Assembly: GCF_030816715.1 (NCBI RefSeq)
Contig: NZ_JAUSYH010000001.1
Coordinates: 7,006,001-7,070,000 of the forward strand
DNA from: Streptomyces achromogenes
Lineage (GTDB): Bacteria; Actinomycetota; Actinomycetes; Streptomycetales; Streptomycetaceae
DNA length: 64,000 bases
Direction of reading: 5' to 3'
The translations under genes were made by a program, and so were the position numbers. The notes below the pieces were generated by a model that had not been told where the DNA came from, did not search any database, and saw nothing but the letters and a program-made list of their open reading frames with translations. Positions 39,298-49,128 of the stretch are shown here, piece after piece (position 1 is the stretch's first letter; the number at the start of each line of letters is the position of its first letter).

Positions 39298-40020
39298 AGC
39301 CGACCGGTATACCTGACCGCACTGACAACGCCCCTCAGGATTCGAATGTCCATGCGATTGATCCGCTCATGACTTCGATTATCGTCGGCCGGCGCTGCCG
39401 GACGGCACTGTGGACAGCGGCGCTACGGCCTGCGGGATTCTTCGATGGGGATCTCTGGCCGCTCTGTCTTCGTCTCCGGGAACGCTCGCGGCCCGCGCTG
39501 TCAGTGGTGCGTGGTGGGATATGCCGCAGCGCCGTTGCCGATGCCTCCGGAGTCGCCCCCCATGAGCTTACGTATGACAGTCCCTGCCTCTCGCAAGCCG
39601 AAAATGACATCGGAGCGCCCGGTACCTCGCTCGGGTTGCACTGATAAGACAGGAGCAGCGAGCCACCGGGCTGCGTCCTGGGAGGTCCGGCGCGGGCAGC
39701 TCTCGAGCGATGAGTTCGGCGGGCGAAGTTCGCAGCGGCGACGGAGTGGCGCAGGGTGCCGTCGGCTACCCGCGCGCACGTGCCCGCGAGGTCACCGCAA
39801 GATGCGTCCCGATGGCTGCGTCGTTTGCCGTTTTTCGTGGTTCCGGGGAGGCGGATATCGTCTGTGAGTCTCCCGCGCAGGGAGCGCGACGCTCCGCGTG
39901 TGCTCACCCGGCAGGCCAAGCCTGGTGTGTACATGCAGGGCCCGCCCTAAATAGGGTGATCAGCAGGATTTCACGGCCTTCGGGTCGCCACCTTTTGACG
40001 AGCAAGGACACCCCTGACTG
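39298..40020. other. Gap between the pPIWI-RE and type I RM operons
   Basis: 723 bases between divergent operons. It holds the diverged duplicate of the endonuclease VII-like gene start (39499-39680). No intact gene was found. AAGGA before 40021 is the hsdM ribosome site. Confidence 0.5.
39499..39680 (+). repeat. Decayed duplicate of the endonuclease VII-like gene 5' region
   Basis: These bases align with 48178-48361 in the same orientation, beginning with an identical TGTCAGTGGTG. The start region reads MSLRMTVPASRKPKMTSERP here versus MSSRITVPPPREPKMTPERA in the intact gene, then small deletions shift the frame. It is a 5' fragment without the HNH domain. Confidence 0.75.
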
Positions 40021-41592
40021 ATGGCAGTGACCCAGCAGGAGATCGAGAACCGGTTGTGGGACGCCGCCGACGAGCTGCGTGTGGCGATGCCCGAAGCGCA
40101 GTACTCCTCGGTCGTCTTCCCTCTGATGTTCTGGAAGTACCTGTCGGATACCTGGGAGCACACTCACCAGACCTTCCTCAGGGAGAACGAGGACCTCGAC
40201 CTCTCAGCCGAGGAAGCCGACGAGGTCGAATACAGCAACTACCAGACGTTCAAGATCCCCTTCATCTTCCCTGGTACCGTCGCCGAGAGCCGCGCCTCTT
40301 GGTCATCCATCCTCGCCACCGTCGCCCAGCACGGCCTCGGCCAGCGGGTTCGTGCTTCTCTCCAGGCCATCGAGTCGGCCAACCCTGACAAGTTCTCCCG
40401 TATTTTCGGGTCCATGACCTGGACCTCGGAAGCGGTACTGCCGGGGGAGGTACTGGCGTCGGTCATGCGGACGATGAACCGTGTCCCCAAGATGCACGAG
40501 GGCAATATGTCCCATGATGTGCTCGGCGGGGCGTACGAGTACCTGCTGAAGCGGTTCTCCGACGGGTCTGGCATCCGCGCCGGCCAGTTCTTCACCCCGC
40601 GTGAGGTCGTGGAACTGATCATCGAGCTGCTGGACCCCAAGAACCATGAGTCGGTGTACGACCCGACCTGTGGGTCAGGCGGCATGCTCATCGCCTCCGC
40701 GAACCTTCTGAAGGCCCGCGGAGGCCGCGGATACACACTCAGCCTGAACGGACAGGAAGCGGTGACGGATACCGCGGGTGTGGCCCGCATGAACCTCTTC
40801 ATGCACAACCTGACTGAGTTCAAGGTCGAGGTCGGCGACACCCTGAGGGACCCGCGCTTCAAGAAGCCGGACGGGTCCGTCAAGCAGTTCGACATGATCG
40901 TTGCCAATCCGCCCTACAGCATGAAGTGGAAGCCCTGGACCAACGACCCTCGCGCCCTCGGTGGGGTCGCCCCACAGTCGTCGGCAGACTGGGCATTCGT
41001 GCAGCACATGATCGCCAGCATGGACCCGCAGAAGGGCCGCGCTGGCGTCGTCCTGCCCCACGGCGTCCTCTTCCGAGGCGGCCAGGAAGCAGCCATCCGT
41101 AAGCGCGTTCTCGACGACGACCTACTCGAAGCGGTCATTGGTCTGCCTTCGAACCTCTTCTATTCGACCGCCATCCCCACGGCGATCCTGGTATTCCGTG
41201 CACCTGGGACCAAGGCCAAAGAGCGGCAGGACGGTGTGCTGTTCGTCGACGCCTCCAACCGATTTACCAAGGCCAAGAATCGCAACATCCTCACGGACGC
41301 TGACATCGCCCACACGGTGGCCGCCTACCACTCGGACGTCGACAGCGACGGCGCCCCGGTGGATTCCAACGGAGAGGGCGGTCTCTCGGCGCGATTCGTC
41401 CCGATCACCGAGATCTCAGCCAACGGGTACGACCTCAACATCGGCCGCTACATCAAACAGGCCGCCGCCGAACAGGAAGACCTCGGCACCCTCATCGACG
41501 CCTACAACATCGCCCGCGCCGAGCGCCAGAAGACCGAGCAGCGCATGCTCGCGATCCTCTCTGCCGCCGGAATCGAGGGCTTCGATGAGTGA
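40021..41592 (+). CDS. hsdM: Type I restriction-modification methyltransferase subunit
   Basis: 523 residues of the N6-adenine methyltransferase family. The HsdM N-terminal helical domain (ENRLWDAADELR, VVFPLMFWKYLSD) is followed by AdoMet motif I DPTCGSGGML near residue 219 and catalytic motif IV NPPYS near residue 298. It transfers methyl groups to the adenine chosen by HsdS and forms the HsdM2S methylase. ATG at 40021 has AAGGA upstream. Its 3' end overlaps hsdS by 8 bases. Confidence 0.95.
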   Translation: MAVTQQEIENRLWDAADELRVAMPEAQYSSVVFPLMFWKYLSDTWEHTHQTFLRENEDLDLSAEEADEVEYSNYQTFKIPFIFPGTVAESRASWSSILATVAQHGLGQRVRASLQAIESANPDKFSRIFGSMTWTSEAVLPGEVLASVMRTMNRVPKMHEGNMSHDVLGGAYEYLLKRFSDGSGIRAGQFFTPREVVELIIELLDPKNHESVYDPTCGSGGMLIASANLLKARGGRGYTLSLNGQEAVTDTAGVARMNLFMHNLTEFKVEVGDTLRDPRFKKPDGSVKQFDMIVANPPYSMKWKPWTNDPRALGGVAPQSSADWAFVQHMIASMDPQKGRAGVVLPHGVLFRGGQEAAIRKRVLDDDLLEAVIGLPSNLFYSTAIPTAILVFRAPGTKAKERQDGVLFVDASNRFTKAKNRNILTDADIAHTVAAYHSDVDSDGAPVDSNGEGGLSARFVPITEISANGYDLNIGRYIKQAAAEQEDLGTLIDAYNIARAERQKTEQRMLAILSAAGIEGFDE

Positions 41593-42868
41593 CTGGCAGC
41601 AGATCAGCCTCGGCGGCCTGGAGGCTCCCGTGCGCGGCAAGGTAGCCGTCCCGCCGCAGGGATCGAGGGCTTCGGGGAGTGACGGTTATCCGCTTCGTCC
41701 GCTCGGGGAACTGATGTGCCTCGACATCCAGCGCACACCGATGAAGCCTGCAACTACCTACCGCCTAGCCGGGGTCCTGAATGCAGGGAAGGGGGTTGTC
41801 GCCAAAGGCGAACTCGACGGCGAGGATACGGAGTACGCAGCAATGAACGTGCTGCGTGCTGACCAGGTTGTGATGCGCAAACTCACTGCGTGGGAAGGCC
41901 CGATTACCGTAGTACCTGCCGAGTTCGACGGATTCGTCGTCAGTAACGAGTTCCCAACGTTCACGCTTGGCCCAGAACTGCTGCCCGCCTGGATGAGGCA
42001 CGTCTGTGGATCACCGCGACTGTGGGCAGAGATGAAGAACCGCGTGAGCGGGACAGTTCAACGGCGCAAGCGCCTCAACCCAGAGCAACTCTTGCAGATC
42101 CAACTGCCGATCCCACCCCGTGAGGTACAAGTGCGGATCGTCGAGATGCTCGACGCAGTTGATGACCAAATTGCCGCGCTGCACGCTGAATCCGCGGCGT
42201 TGGAGGGGCTTCTGGAGTCGCTGCGCTCGGACTTGCCGGAGACAGATCATCAACCCATCGGCGACGTACTGCTAGGAATTGACAGCGGAAAGAGCGTCCA
42301 GGCTGGGGGAGAAGCCTCCGCTGAGGACGAGTACCGAATCCTGAAACTCAGTGCAGTGCAGTGTGGTTGGTTCAAACCCTCTGAGGCCAAGACCGTTACG
42401 GAGGTCGCCGCGTTCTCGCCTGGTCATGTGGTGAAGAACGGGGACCTGCTCATCACACGGGCCAACACGCCGGAGCGCGTTGGCTTCGTTGCGATCGCAA
42501 GGAACGTGCCGGAGGGGACGTTCATGCCTGACCTGATCTGGCGTCTTCGTGTGGACGAGTCTCGCGTTCGTACGGGCTATCTAGAGCACGCTTTGTCATC
42601 GCGCGAACTGCGGACCAGCATCTCCGGTACTGCCGGTGGAACGAGTAAGTCGATGGTCAAGATCAATAAGCGCGGTTTCGGTGCTGTTCGAGTGCCCATT
42701 CCCTCGCTTCCAGAGCAGGGTGAGTACGTCCAGAGGTGCGACGCTGTGGCCGAAGGGATCAGGGCAACTCGTGCTGAGGGGGCCCGTCTTCGTCAGGCCC
42801 GGTCGGGGCTGCTGTCGGGATTGCTGGACCGCACCATCGAGATTGAGTCTGTCGACCTGGGGGTCTGA
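41585..42868 (+). CDS. hsdS: Type I restriction-modification specificity subunit
   Basis: 427 residues with two target-recognition domains. The first half ends in LPIPPREVQVRIVEMLDAVD plus a coiled-coil spacer (HAESAALEGLLESLRSDLPE). The second half ends in VPIPSLPEQGEYVQRCDAVA plus a second helix, the internal duplication typical of HsdS. It determines the bipartite recognition site, which cannot be read from sequence. Codon use is slightly less GC-biased than in hsdM and hsdR, as often seen in exchanged specificity genes. It starts 8 bases before the hsdM stop. Confidence 0.93.
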   Translation: MSDWQQISLGGLEAPVRGKVAVPPQGSRASGSDGYPLRPLGELMCLDIQRTPMKPATTYRLAGVLNAGKGVVAKGELDGEDTEYAAMNVLRADQVVMRKLTAWEGPITVVPAEFDGFVVSNEFPTFTLGPELLPAWMRHVCGSPRLWAEMKNRVSGTVQRRKRLNPEQLLQIQLPIPPREVQVRIVEMLDAVDDQIAALHAESAALEGLLESLRSDLPETDHQPIGDVLLGIDSGKSVQAGGEASAEDEYRILKLSAVQCGWFKPSEAKTVTEVAAFSPGHVVKNGDLLITRANTPERVGFVAIARNVPEGTFMPDLIWRLRVDESRVRTGYLEHALSSRELRTSISGTAGGTSKSMVKINKRGFGAVRVPIPSLPEQGEYVQRCDAVAEGIRATRAEGARLRQARSGLLSGLLDRTIEIESVDLGV

Positions 42869-42871
42869 GCC

Positions 42872-45800
42872 GTGGCTAAGGGCATACGGGAGCGCGAGTT
42901 CCAGAACTCGATGATCCAGTGGTCCCTCCCGATGGGATGGGGCTACAAAGCGGGAAGGTCGCTGCCGCGTGAAACGACACAAACGGTGCTCGCCGGCCAG
43001 CTGCGGGACGCCATCGTCCGGCTCAACCCTGAGGTGATCGACGGGTTCGACGTGGACGCCGTGGTCGAGGAGATCATCGCTACGGTCAACGCCGTCGACG
43101 GCGGGTTGGTGCGAGCCAACGAGCAGGTGCTGGAACTGCTGCGCGGACACAAGGAGTTCCGGGGGGCTGACGGCGTGTGGCACGCCTTGAAGGTCATCGA
43201 TTTCGAGCACCCGACCACCAACACCCTGCTCGTGTCGGACGAGGTGACCATTACCATCCCCGGCAAGACCCCCCGCCGGTTCGATCTCGTGTACTGGGCC
43301 AATGGCCTGCCCCTCGTTGTCGTAGAGGTGAAGTCACCGACCGCTAAGTCAGGGTGGGCCGACGCCGCACGCGAGATCAACGACGTGTACGCCACCGAGT
43401 ATCCGTGGTTCTTCACCCCCAATGTCTTCGCTGTCGCCTCCGACGGGCTGAAGCTGCGGTTCGGTGCCGCTGGTGCGCCCCTGAACCTGTGGCAGCCGTT
43501 CCGGTCCACTGACGACGACGAGAACCTGTCCGGGCGGGCCGACGTCCAGCGCTCCGTCGAGCTGCTGCTCAACCCGGCCACGGTCCTGGACATGCTCGCC
43601 AACTTCACCCTGTTCGACACCTCTGGAGGCGGGCCGGACAAGAAGTACCTGCCCCGCTACCCACAGATGGAGGCCGCCCATCTGATCCACAGGCGGGTCC
43701 TGGCCGACGGCAAGAAAGGTCTGGTCTGGCACCACCAAGGCAGCGGGAAGACGCTGCTGATGGTGTTCGCAGCTTCGCTGCTACTGGCTGACACCCGCAC
43801 CGAGTCGCCCACGATCATCCTGCTCTCGGACCGAACCCAGCTCGTGCGGCAAACCTCCGGGGTATTCACCTCCGCGATGGGAGACGCCTACTTCCACCAG
43901 CCCTCCACCAGCAAGGAGTTGCGTTCCCTGCTGGCTGACGATGTGCGCGGCGTCATCTCCACAACTGTCCACAAGTTCGCCGACGCCGGCAGGAACCTGT
44001 CGACCCGCCGCAACATCATCGTGCTGGTCGATGAGGCGCACCGCACCCAGTCGTCCGAGGAGGAGTCCCTGGCGGGGCAGATGCGCGCAGCGTTGCCGCA
44101 CGCGAAGTTCTTCGGCATGACCGGCACACCCATTAGGAACCTCGCCACCAACACCTTCGCCCTCTTCGGTGAGGAGACCGACCCGGACAGGGTGCTGCAC
44201 CGGTATTCGGTGTCCCGGTCTCTGCAGGACGAGGCAACCGTCCCGGTCATGCTGGACCCGCACCCGGTCACCTTCGAGATGAACGACCGGGCCCTACAGG
44301 CCGAGTTCGACCAGTTCGCCGACGAATTCGATCTCGACGACCCCGACCGTGAAACCTTGTCCCGCAAGTTCGGGCGCCTCACCTCGGTGTTCGCCAACCC
44401 CGAACGCATCCACACGGTCTGCCAGGACATCGTGGACCACTATCTGTCCGGTACCTATCGCAACGGCCTCAAGGCGCAGGTCGTCGCCTACAACCGTGAG
44501 CTGGCCGTGGCATACACGGACAAGATCAACGAGCTGCTGGCCAGCTTCGAGGCGTCGCAGGTACTCGCCGAGGTCGGCAAGCACGATCGGATCACCGCAG
44601 AGGTGAATATCCACGTCTCGGACGCCAAGACCGAGGAAGCGGCCATGCGGCCCTACCGGCTCTCCGAGGTCGACGAGGAGGACCAGAAGCGGCGATTCCT
44701 CACTCCCGATGACCCACTGTGCTTCCTGGTCGTGACGGCCAAGCTGATGACTGGGTTCGACGCCCCCAACGAGGGCGTCCTCTACCTGGACAAGCCAATG
44801 AAGGCTCACAATCTGTTCCAGACGATCACCCGCCCGAACCGCACCTGGATCTCCCCGGCCGGCTTCGTGAAGACCACCGGCGTGGTCGTGGACTACATCA
44901 GCCTGGCCGAAGAGGTCCAGCGTGCGGTGGTCGACCCCACCTCGGAGGGGTCCGCCGGCAAGGGCGGTGGGTTCGTCACCGACCTGACCGATCTGGTCGC
45001 CGAGTTTCGCACCACCTTCGCCCGCATCGAAGACCTCCTCGCAGATGTGGACGGTCTCGACCTCACGGCTCACGGATACGAGTCCGTACGTGTCATCAAC
45101 GGCTTCCTGGACGCCAACCCTGACGCCGCCGAGGTCTTCAGCAAGAACTACCGGCTTCTGGCCCGCCTGTACCCGCTCATCAACACGGACAAGCGGGTCG
45201 CCAAGTACCAGGACGGGTTCGGGCTCTTCGGGTCTGCGTACACGACCCTGTTCAAGAAGTCTTCCGACGAGGAAAGGAAGGAGCGACTGGGCGAGCTGGG
45301 GCCGATGGTCCTGGAGATAATCAACGCCCACGTCCACTCCTTCTCGGTGGCCGCCTCCCAGGAAGAAGCCCTCGTCCTGGATGCCCAGGGCATCACGATC
45401 CTCAAGGAGCTGCTGGCCCTCGTCCGTCCCAAGCCCGACAAGGACGACAGCGAGGACAAGAGGCCGCCGTCTGCGGCGGAGATCCTGGACCACATCAAGG
45501 CCGCCCTTGAGAAAGGCGTCGAACCGGGGTCCGCGAAGTACACCGCCCTGGCAGAGCGGATCAGGCAACTGCGGGACCGGATCATCCAGAACGCCCAGGA
45601 CGCCCTGGAGTTCCTGGCCGAAGCACTCCGGGTCGCCCGTGCCATCGTGAACGCCGAGAAGCACCCCGACGAAGCCGTCGTACTGGACGACGACCACGTA
45701 GGTGTCCTGTCACGGATCATCCACGACCACGCGCCGCCCGGCCTCACCGTCACGGAGCAAAACCTGGCCGAGGAGATCGACCAGGTGGTCAAGCGCACCC

Positions 45801-45949
45801 TCGCCCAGTCATGGGACAACGCCGAGGCCCGCAACCGCGGCGTCCGCCGTGCAACCGCTGCAGTCTTCCGCCGGTACATGTTGAAGCCGGTGGGCGAACC
45901 GTACGGCTCCACCGTCGCCTACGTCGAAGCCCACTACCTCGTTGACTGA
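42872..45949 (+). CDS. hsdR: Type I restriction enzyme endonuclease/translocase subunit
   Basis: 1025 residues. The N-terminal nuclease domain has RRFDLVYWANGLPLVVVEVK (D...ExK). The SF2 translocase has Walker A HHQGSGKTLL near residue 290, DEAH box VLVDEAHRTQ, motif III MTGTPI and late motifs (VTAKLMTGFDAPN, QTITRPNRTW). A long C-terminal helical region binds the methylase. The enzyme cuts unmodified DNA after translocation. GTG follows the hsdS stop by 3 bases. The three subunits look intact, so an active system is likely. Confidence 0.95.
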   Translation: MAKGIREREFQNSMIQWSLPMGWGYKAGRSLPRETTQTVLAGQLRDAIVRLNPEVIDGFDVDAVVEEIIATVNAVDGGLVRANEQVLELLRGHKEFRGADGVWHALKVIDFEHPTTNTLLVSDEVTITIPGKTPRRFDLVYWANGLPLVVVEVKSPTAKSGWADAAREINDVYATEYPWFFTPNVFAVASDGLKLRFGAAGAPLNLWQPFRSTDDDENLSGRADVQRSVELLLNPATVLDMLANFTLFDTSGGGPDKKYLPRYPQMEAAHLIHRRVLADGKKGLVWHHQGSGKTLLMVFAASLLLADTRTESPTIILLSDRTQLVRQTSGVFTSAMGDAYFHQPSTSKELRSLLADDVRGVISTTVHKFADAGRNLSTRRNIIVLVDEAHRTQSSEEESLAGQMRAALPHAKFFGMTGTPIRNLATNTFALFGEETDPDRVLHRYSVSRSLQDEATVPVMLDPHPVTFEMNDRALQAEFDQFADEFDLDDPDRETLSRKFGRLTSVFANPERIHTVCQDIVDHYLSGTYRNGLKAQVVAYNRELAVAYTDKINELLASFEASQVLAEVGKHDRITAEVNIHVSDAKTEEAAMRPYRLSEVDEEDQKRRFLTPDDPLCFLVVTAKLMTGFDAPNEGVLYLDKPMKAHNLFQTITRPNRTWISPAGFVKTTGVVVDYISLAEEVQRAVVDPTSEGSAGKGGGFVTDLTDLVAEFRTTFARIEDLLADVDGLDLTAHGYESVRVINGFLDANPDAAEVFSKNYRLLARLYPLINTDKRVAKYQDGFGLFGSAYTTLFKKSSDEERKERLGELGPMVLEIINAHVHSFSVAASQEEALVLDAQGITILKELLALVRPKPDKDDSEDKRPPSAAEILDHIKAALEKGVEPGSAKYTALAERIRQLRDRIIQNAQDALEFLAEALRVARAIVNAEKHPDEAVVLDDDHVGVLSRIIHDHAPPGLTVTEQNLAEEIDQVVKRTLAQSWDNAEARNRGVRRATAAVFRRYMLKPVGEPYGSTVAYVEAHYLVD

Positions 45950-45961
45950 CAATGCGATGAG

Positions 45962-45989
45962 GCCCGGCAACCCGTGTCGGTTGCCGGGC
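45962..45989 (+). terminator. Terminator of the hsd operon
   Basis: Perfect 11-bp arms (45962-45972 and 45979-45989) around a 6-base loop, 13 bases after the hsdR stop. Confidence 0.8.
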
Positions 45990-46229
45990 TCATAGTGCAG
46001 GGCGATGCAGACTCGGAGAAGCGCTGTTTCTCAGAATGAAGCGGGCGCTTCAGAAGGCGCCTGCTGTATCCCACGTTGATCCACCCGTACGACGCACCCT
46101 ACGGACATGGCATGCATCGGGCCGCGTCTGCGGAACGGACACGCTGGAAGATTCACGCGGTCGGGCTACTGCTGATCACGGCCTGGATTCCACGAAGCCT
46201 GTGCGGGGCAACTGGCGGCTGCGCATTCT

Positions 46230-47255
46230 CTATGGCGCGCCCAAGCCGCACAGCCCCGCGAGTACGCCCGGGGACAGGCTGCTCGTGAATCCCGTCTGGG
46301 GGACGCGGCGGAGAATGGCCTGCCAGAGTTCGGGTGCAAGGCGGGAGGGAGGAGGCTCGATCGTGGCCCTGAAGTCAAACACGGCCGTGTTGCCGACGTC
46401 GCCGAGGACGAACTGCTGGTCGCGGCCGTAGCTTTCGTCCGTGTCACCGCGGAACCTCTTGAGGAGGAGAGGCAGACCGCACACCGGGTCCACCAGGGCG
46501 GCGATGAAGTTGTGCGGCCCTGGTCCCTGCTCGTGCACATGCGACGAGCGCAGCACCAGCCGCGCCACGTCGAAGGCGGCGCCTCGGTAGCCGTCGATCA
46601 GGAAGGTGTTGGCGACGGTGTGCAGCAGGGCAGCGCGTCGGAGCAGTCCGCTACTCAGCCAGGCCCCACGCTGCGTGACCTGGGTGTAGCGGTCGTTGTC
46701 GTCTTCCCATTGAGCGTGGTGCTCCCGCTCCACCTGAGTCCAGGACCGTGGCGAGGAACGCCAACACAACTGCATGCTGTCCGGGTCGATCCATTTGTCC
46801 AGGGTGCTCGCCTCGGCACTGCGCCAGAGTCTGGCTGGTAGCCCGAACAGCCGCAGCCGGGCGGGCTCTCCCAGTACCTGCAGTTCGATCGCAGTCCGAT
46901 CCCGACGAGTGATACGTAGGCCGGGCACACCCTGCACCTCTTCGTCTGAGGCGCATGACGGCAGCAGGTGGAAAAGAATCTCCGATGCCCGCTCCCTGCT
47001 CTCAACAGCGAGGGCGATGCCGTTCGGTTCGGGGCGAACCACGGTGATCCCCAGGGGAAAGCGGGTGTAGATGTCGCGGAACTCCAGGAGCGCGAGGAGT
47101 ACGCGGGCCTCAAGGTGCTGTTGAGCTGGCGAGGCGGCTTCTGGAATCGGTGATTCGCCCCCCTGGAGTCCATCGATCGCCCGGCGGGCCTGTTGGACGC
47201 TCTCGCCCGTGTAGAGGCGCCGGAGCAGGGACAGGTCTTGGTGCAGTGCGCTCAT
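46230..47255 (-). CDS. Hypothetical protein of accessory region
   Basis: 341 residues; ATG at 47255 has AGGAG suitably placed upstream, which is preferred over a much longer frame. The N-terminus is helical (HQDLSLLRRLYTGESVQQAR) and the middle contains ELQVLGEPARLRLFGLPARL. The C-terminal part (FRGDTDESYGRDQQFVLGD, then TAVFDFRATIEPP) has no family I recognise. It is convergent with hsdR, which ends 281 bases away, and co-directional with the endonuclease VII-like gene at 47.5 kb. Confidence 0.6.
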   Translation of the reverse strand: MSALHQDLSLLRRLYTGESVQQARRAIDGLQGGESPIPEAASPAQQHLEARVLLALLEFRDIYTRFPLGITVVRPEPNGIALAVESRERASEILFHLLPSCASDEEVQGVPGLRITRRDRTAIELQVLGEPARLRLFGLPARLWRSAEASTLDKWIDPDSMQLCWRSSPRSWTQVEREHHAQWEDDNDRYTQVTQRGAWLSSGLLRRAALLHTVANTFLIDGYRGAAFDVARLVLRSSHVHEQGPGPHNFIAALVDPVCGLPLLLKRFRGDTDESYGRDQQFVLGDVGNTAVFDFRATIEPPPSRLAPELWQAILRRVPQTGFTSSLSPGVLAGLCGLGAP

Positions 47256-47518
47256 GGGTCTCCTGCACGTCTCGGCCCAGGACGTACGGAAGCGAGATCC
47301 GGTGGGGTGCGCGGAGATTCGTGTGCTGACCGGTTCACCCGAGCGTGGAGGATCAGGGCCGAATCGCCTCCGGGGAGCGGTGGTCAAGCCGCATTTGCAT
47401 CGTAGATCACGCAGAAGCCCCTTGGCGGTGAGCCGGCCAGATTTCGGGCTCCTATCACCTGGAAGGGGGACCTGCTCTCGCCTTCGCACCCGCCATCGCG
47501 CTGCCAGCACCTGATCTT

Positions 47519-48043
47519 CTACCCGGCCGCACTCTCGAGACCGTCGGCGAACTTCCTGTCCATGAGGAAGGCGTGCGAGGTCGGCAGGTACATGTTGTCC
47601 CGACCCTTGATCACCTGAGCCGCCGACTGCTGGGCTGGCGGAGCGGCGAGGTAGGTGTTGAACAGCGGGCTGTCGCGCATGTGCATCGGGAGACGCTCGT
47701 AGGCCGGCAGATACTCCATGTTGCACTTACGGCATAGCAGCCCTCGCACGCATTTGCCGCAAGAAGAGCCGGGCCCGCAGCATGCGTGGTCGTGATCGAT
47801 GTGCCAGTGGGACGTCTTCGCGTGCGGAATTCCGAAGTCATCTTCTTCTTCGTTATCGCCGCACAGTGCACACGCGAAGTCCTGTGACCGCAGGATGGCG
47901 TTGTATCGGGCAATCGTCAGGCCGTACCGCCACATCCGGCGTTGCAGTTGTCGGCACTTGCGGCATACCCGCTTGCGTACCAAGGAGCAGACCCAGTCTT
48001 CGCACAGCGGACACCACTGATCAGGGGCAATGTCGTCAAACAC
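47519..48043 (-). CDS. Endonuclease VII-like HNH protein
   Basis: 174 residues. The core reads YGLTIARYNAILRSQDFACALCG, then HWHIDHDHACCGP and later VRGLLCRKCN, the signature of the recombination endonuclease VII (HNH/zinc) family of phages and mobile elements. Two extra CxxC pairs (CPLC and CRKC) lie at the N-terminus. Such enzymes resolve branched DNA. Start GTG lacks a strong ribosome site. It is divergent from a second member at 48.2 kb with a 196-base gap. Confidence 0.8.
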   Translation of the reverse strand: MFDDIAPDQWCPLCEDWVCSLVRKRVCRKCRQLQRRMWRYGLTIARYNAILRSQDFACALCGDNEEEDDFGIPHAKTSHWHIDHDHACCGPGSSCGKCVRGLLCRKCNMEYLPAYERLPMHMRDSPLFNTYLAAPPAQQSAAQVIKGRDNMYLPTSHAFLMDRKFADGLESAAG

Positions 48044-48177
48044 GCTCGCAAGCTAACAGGAGCCTGTGACAAGGGGGTTGGCCGTAGACAGCAGTGGAGC
48101 GAGTCGAGGGCTGCAGCGGGAGGCGGCGGTTGCGGCTGCGGCCTCTGCTTCACGCTTGCGAGTAACCGTAGACCCAA

Positions 48178-48361
48178 TGTCAGTGGTGAGTGGTGGGATG
48201 AGGTTTGCGTCAGTTGCCGCCGACCCCGGAGTGGCCCGCATGAGTTCACGTATTACGGTCCCGCCCCCTCGCGAGCCGAAGATGACACCGGAGCGAGCCC
48301 GCCATCTCGCTCTGGTCGCACGGATCAGACAAGAGCGGCGAGCAGCTGGGCTGCACCCTGA
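48178..48361 (+). repeat. Intact-gene copy of the 39.5-kb duplicated region
   Basis: Aligned partner of 39499-39680; roughly three quarters of positions match by eye. It spans the putative promoter and first 40 codons of the endonuclease VII-like gene. Confidence 0.7.
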
Positions 48362-48926
48362 CGAGGCCCGGTGCGGCAGGCCCTTGAGCGACGGCATCCG
48401 GCAGTGCCAGTCATGGCCGCTGCCCGGCCTTGCCGGATGTGCCCGCCACCTCAACGACGAGGAATGGCAAGACACCATCGACTACCCGCACGCGTATCTC
48501 CGCGACGTCTCTGGCGGATGCGTCCATATGACGGTAGAGCAGCAGACCGAACGCAGGCTTTGGGCCGCCCAGCCACCCGCCTGCCACTCCTGGCCGTACC
48601 TAAGAGCGGTGCCGTTGCCCGACGAGGACCCCGTCGAACTGCTTGTGGCCTGGCAAGCGGGTCGCTGCGCGGGGTGCGGGCACTCCTTTCAAGCCGACGT
48701 AGTGATCGACCACTGCCATGAGACCGGCCTCGTGCGCGGCCTCCTATGCACCCAGTGCAATAACGCCGAGGGAGTCGCACCGCCGCGTCATCCCCGGTGG
48801 TTCAGGTACCGGACGATGCCGCCGGCGCTGATCCTCGGATTGCACCTTCAGTACGGGAAGCCGGTGCGCCGTCGTCTCGTCCAAGCTCTCGCCGAGGCGG
48901 ACGGCTCGGCCGTCCAGAGAGGATGA
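48240..48926 (+). CDS. Endonuclease VII-like HNH protein
   Basis: 228 residues from ATG 48240; ATG 48282 is an alternative. The zinc/HNH core is AGCGHSFQADVVIDHCHETG followed by LVRGLLCTQCNNAEG. The N-terminal region adds CGRPLSDGIRQCQSWPLPGL and CARHL, a second possible zinc site. It is divergent from the gene at 47.5 kb. The promoter and 5' region are duplicated in decayed form before hsdM, which suggests local rearrangement or repeated acquisition. Confidence 0.78.
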   Translation: MSSRITVPPPREPKMTPERARHLALVARIRQERRAAGLHPDEARCGRPLSDGIRQCQSWPLPGLAGCARHLNDEEWQDTIDYPHAYLRDVSGGCVHMTVEQQTERRLWAAQPPACHSWPYLRAVPLPDEDPVELLVAWQAGRCAGCGHSFQADVVIDHCHETGLVRGLLCTQCNNAEGVAPPRHPRWFRYRTMPPALILGLHLQYGKPVRRRLVQALAEADGSAVQRG

Positions 48927-49128
48927 CCGACCAATCTCGACACGGTGTTCTCGTGAGCAGACCGACGCTCGCCTCGCGGTGGACGGGGCGGACCGTTACG
49001 GGCTCCGGCTACCTGATTGTCGGTTAGGGATCTGCGGAAGACTGGGTGACGTGGTAACGAACTGTCTAGCGTACCGGGATGCTGTTGGCGCCGTGCTGGT
49101 GCTGGTGCCGGTTGCGTGGGCGAGGCCG

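Noticed and set aside
39335..39934. 199-codon leftward frame between pPIWI-RE and hsdM
   Set aside because: Low-complexity Arg/Ser composition, and it runs antisense to the decayed endonuclease VII-like fragment.
44294..45697. 467-codon leftward frame over hsdR
   Set aside because: Antisense to the hsdR translocase domain; no ribosome site or motif.
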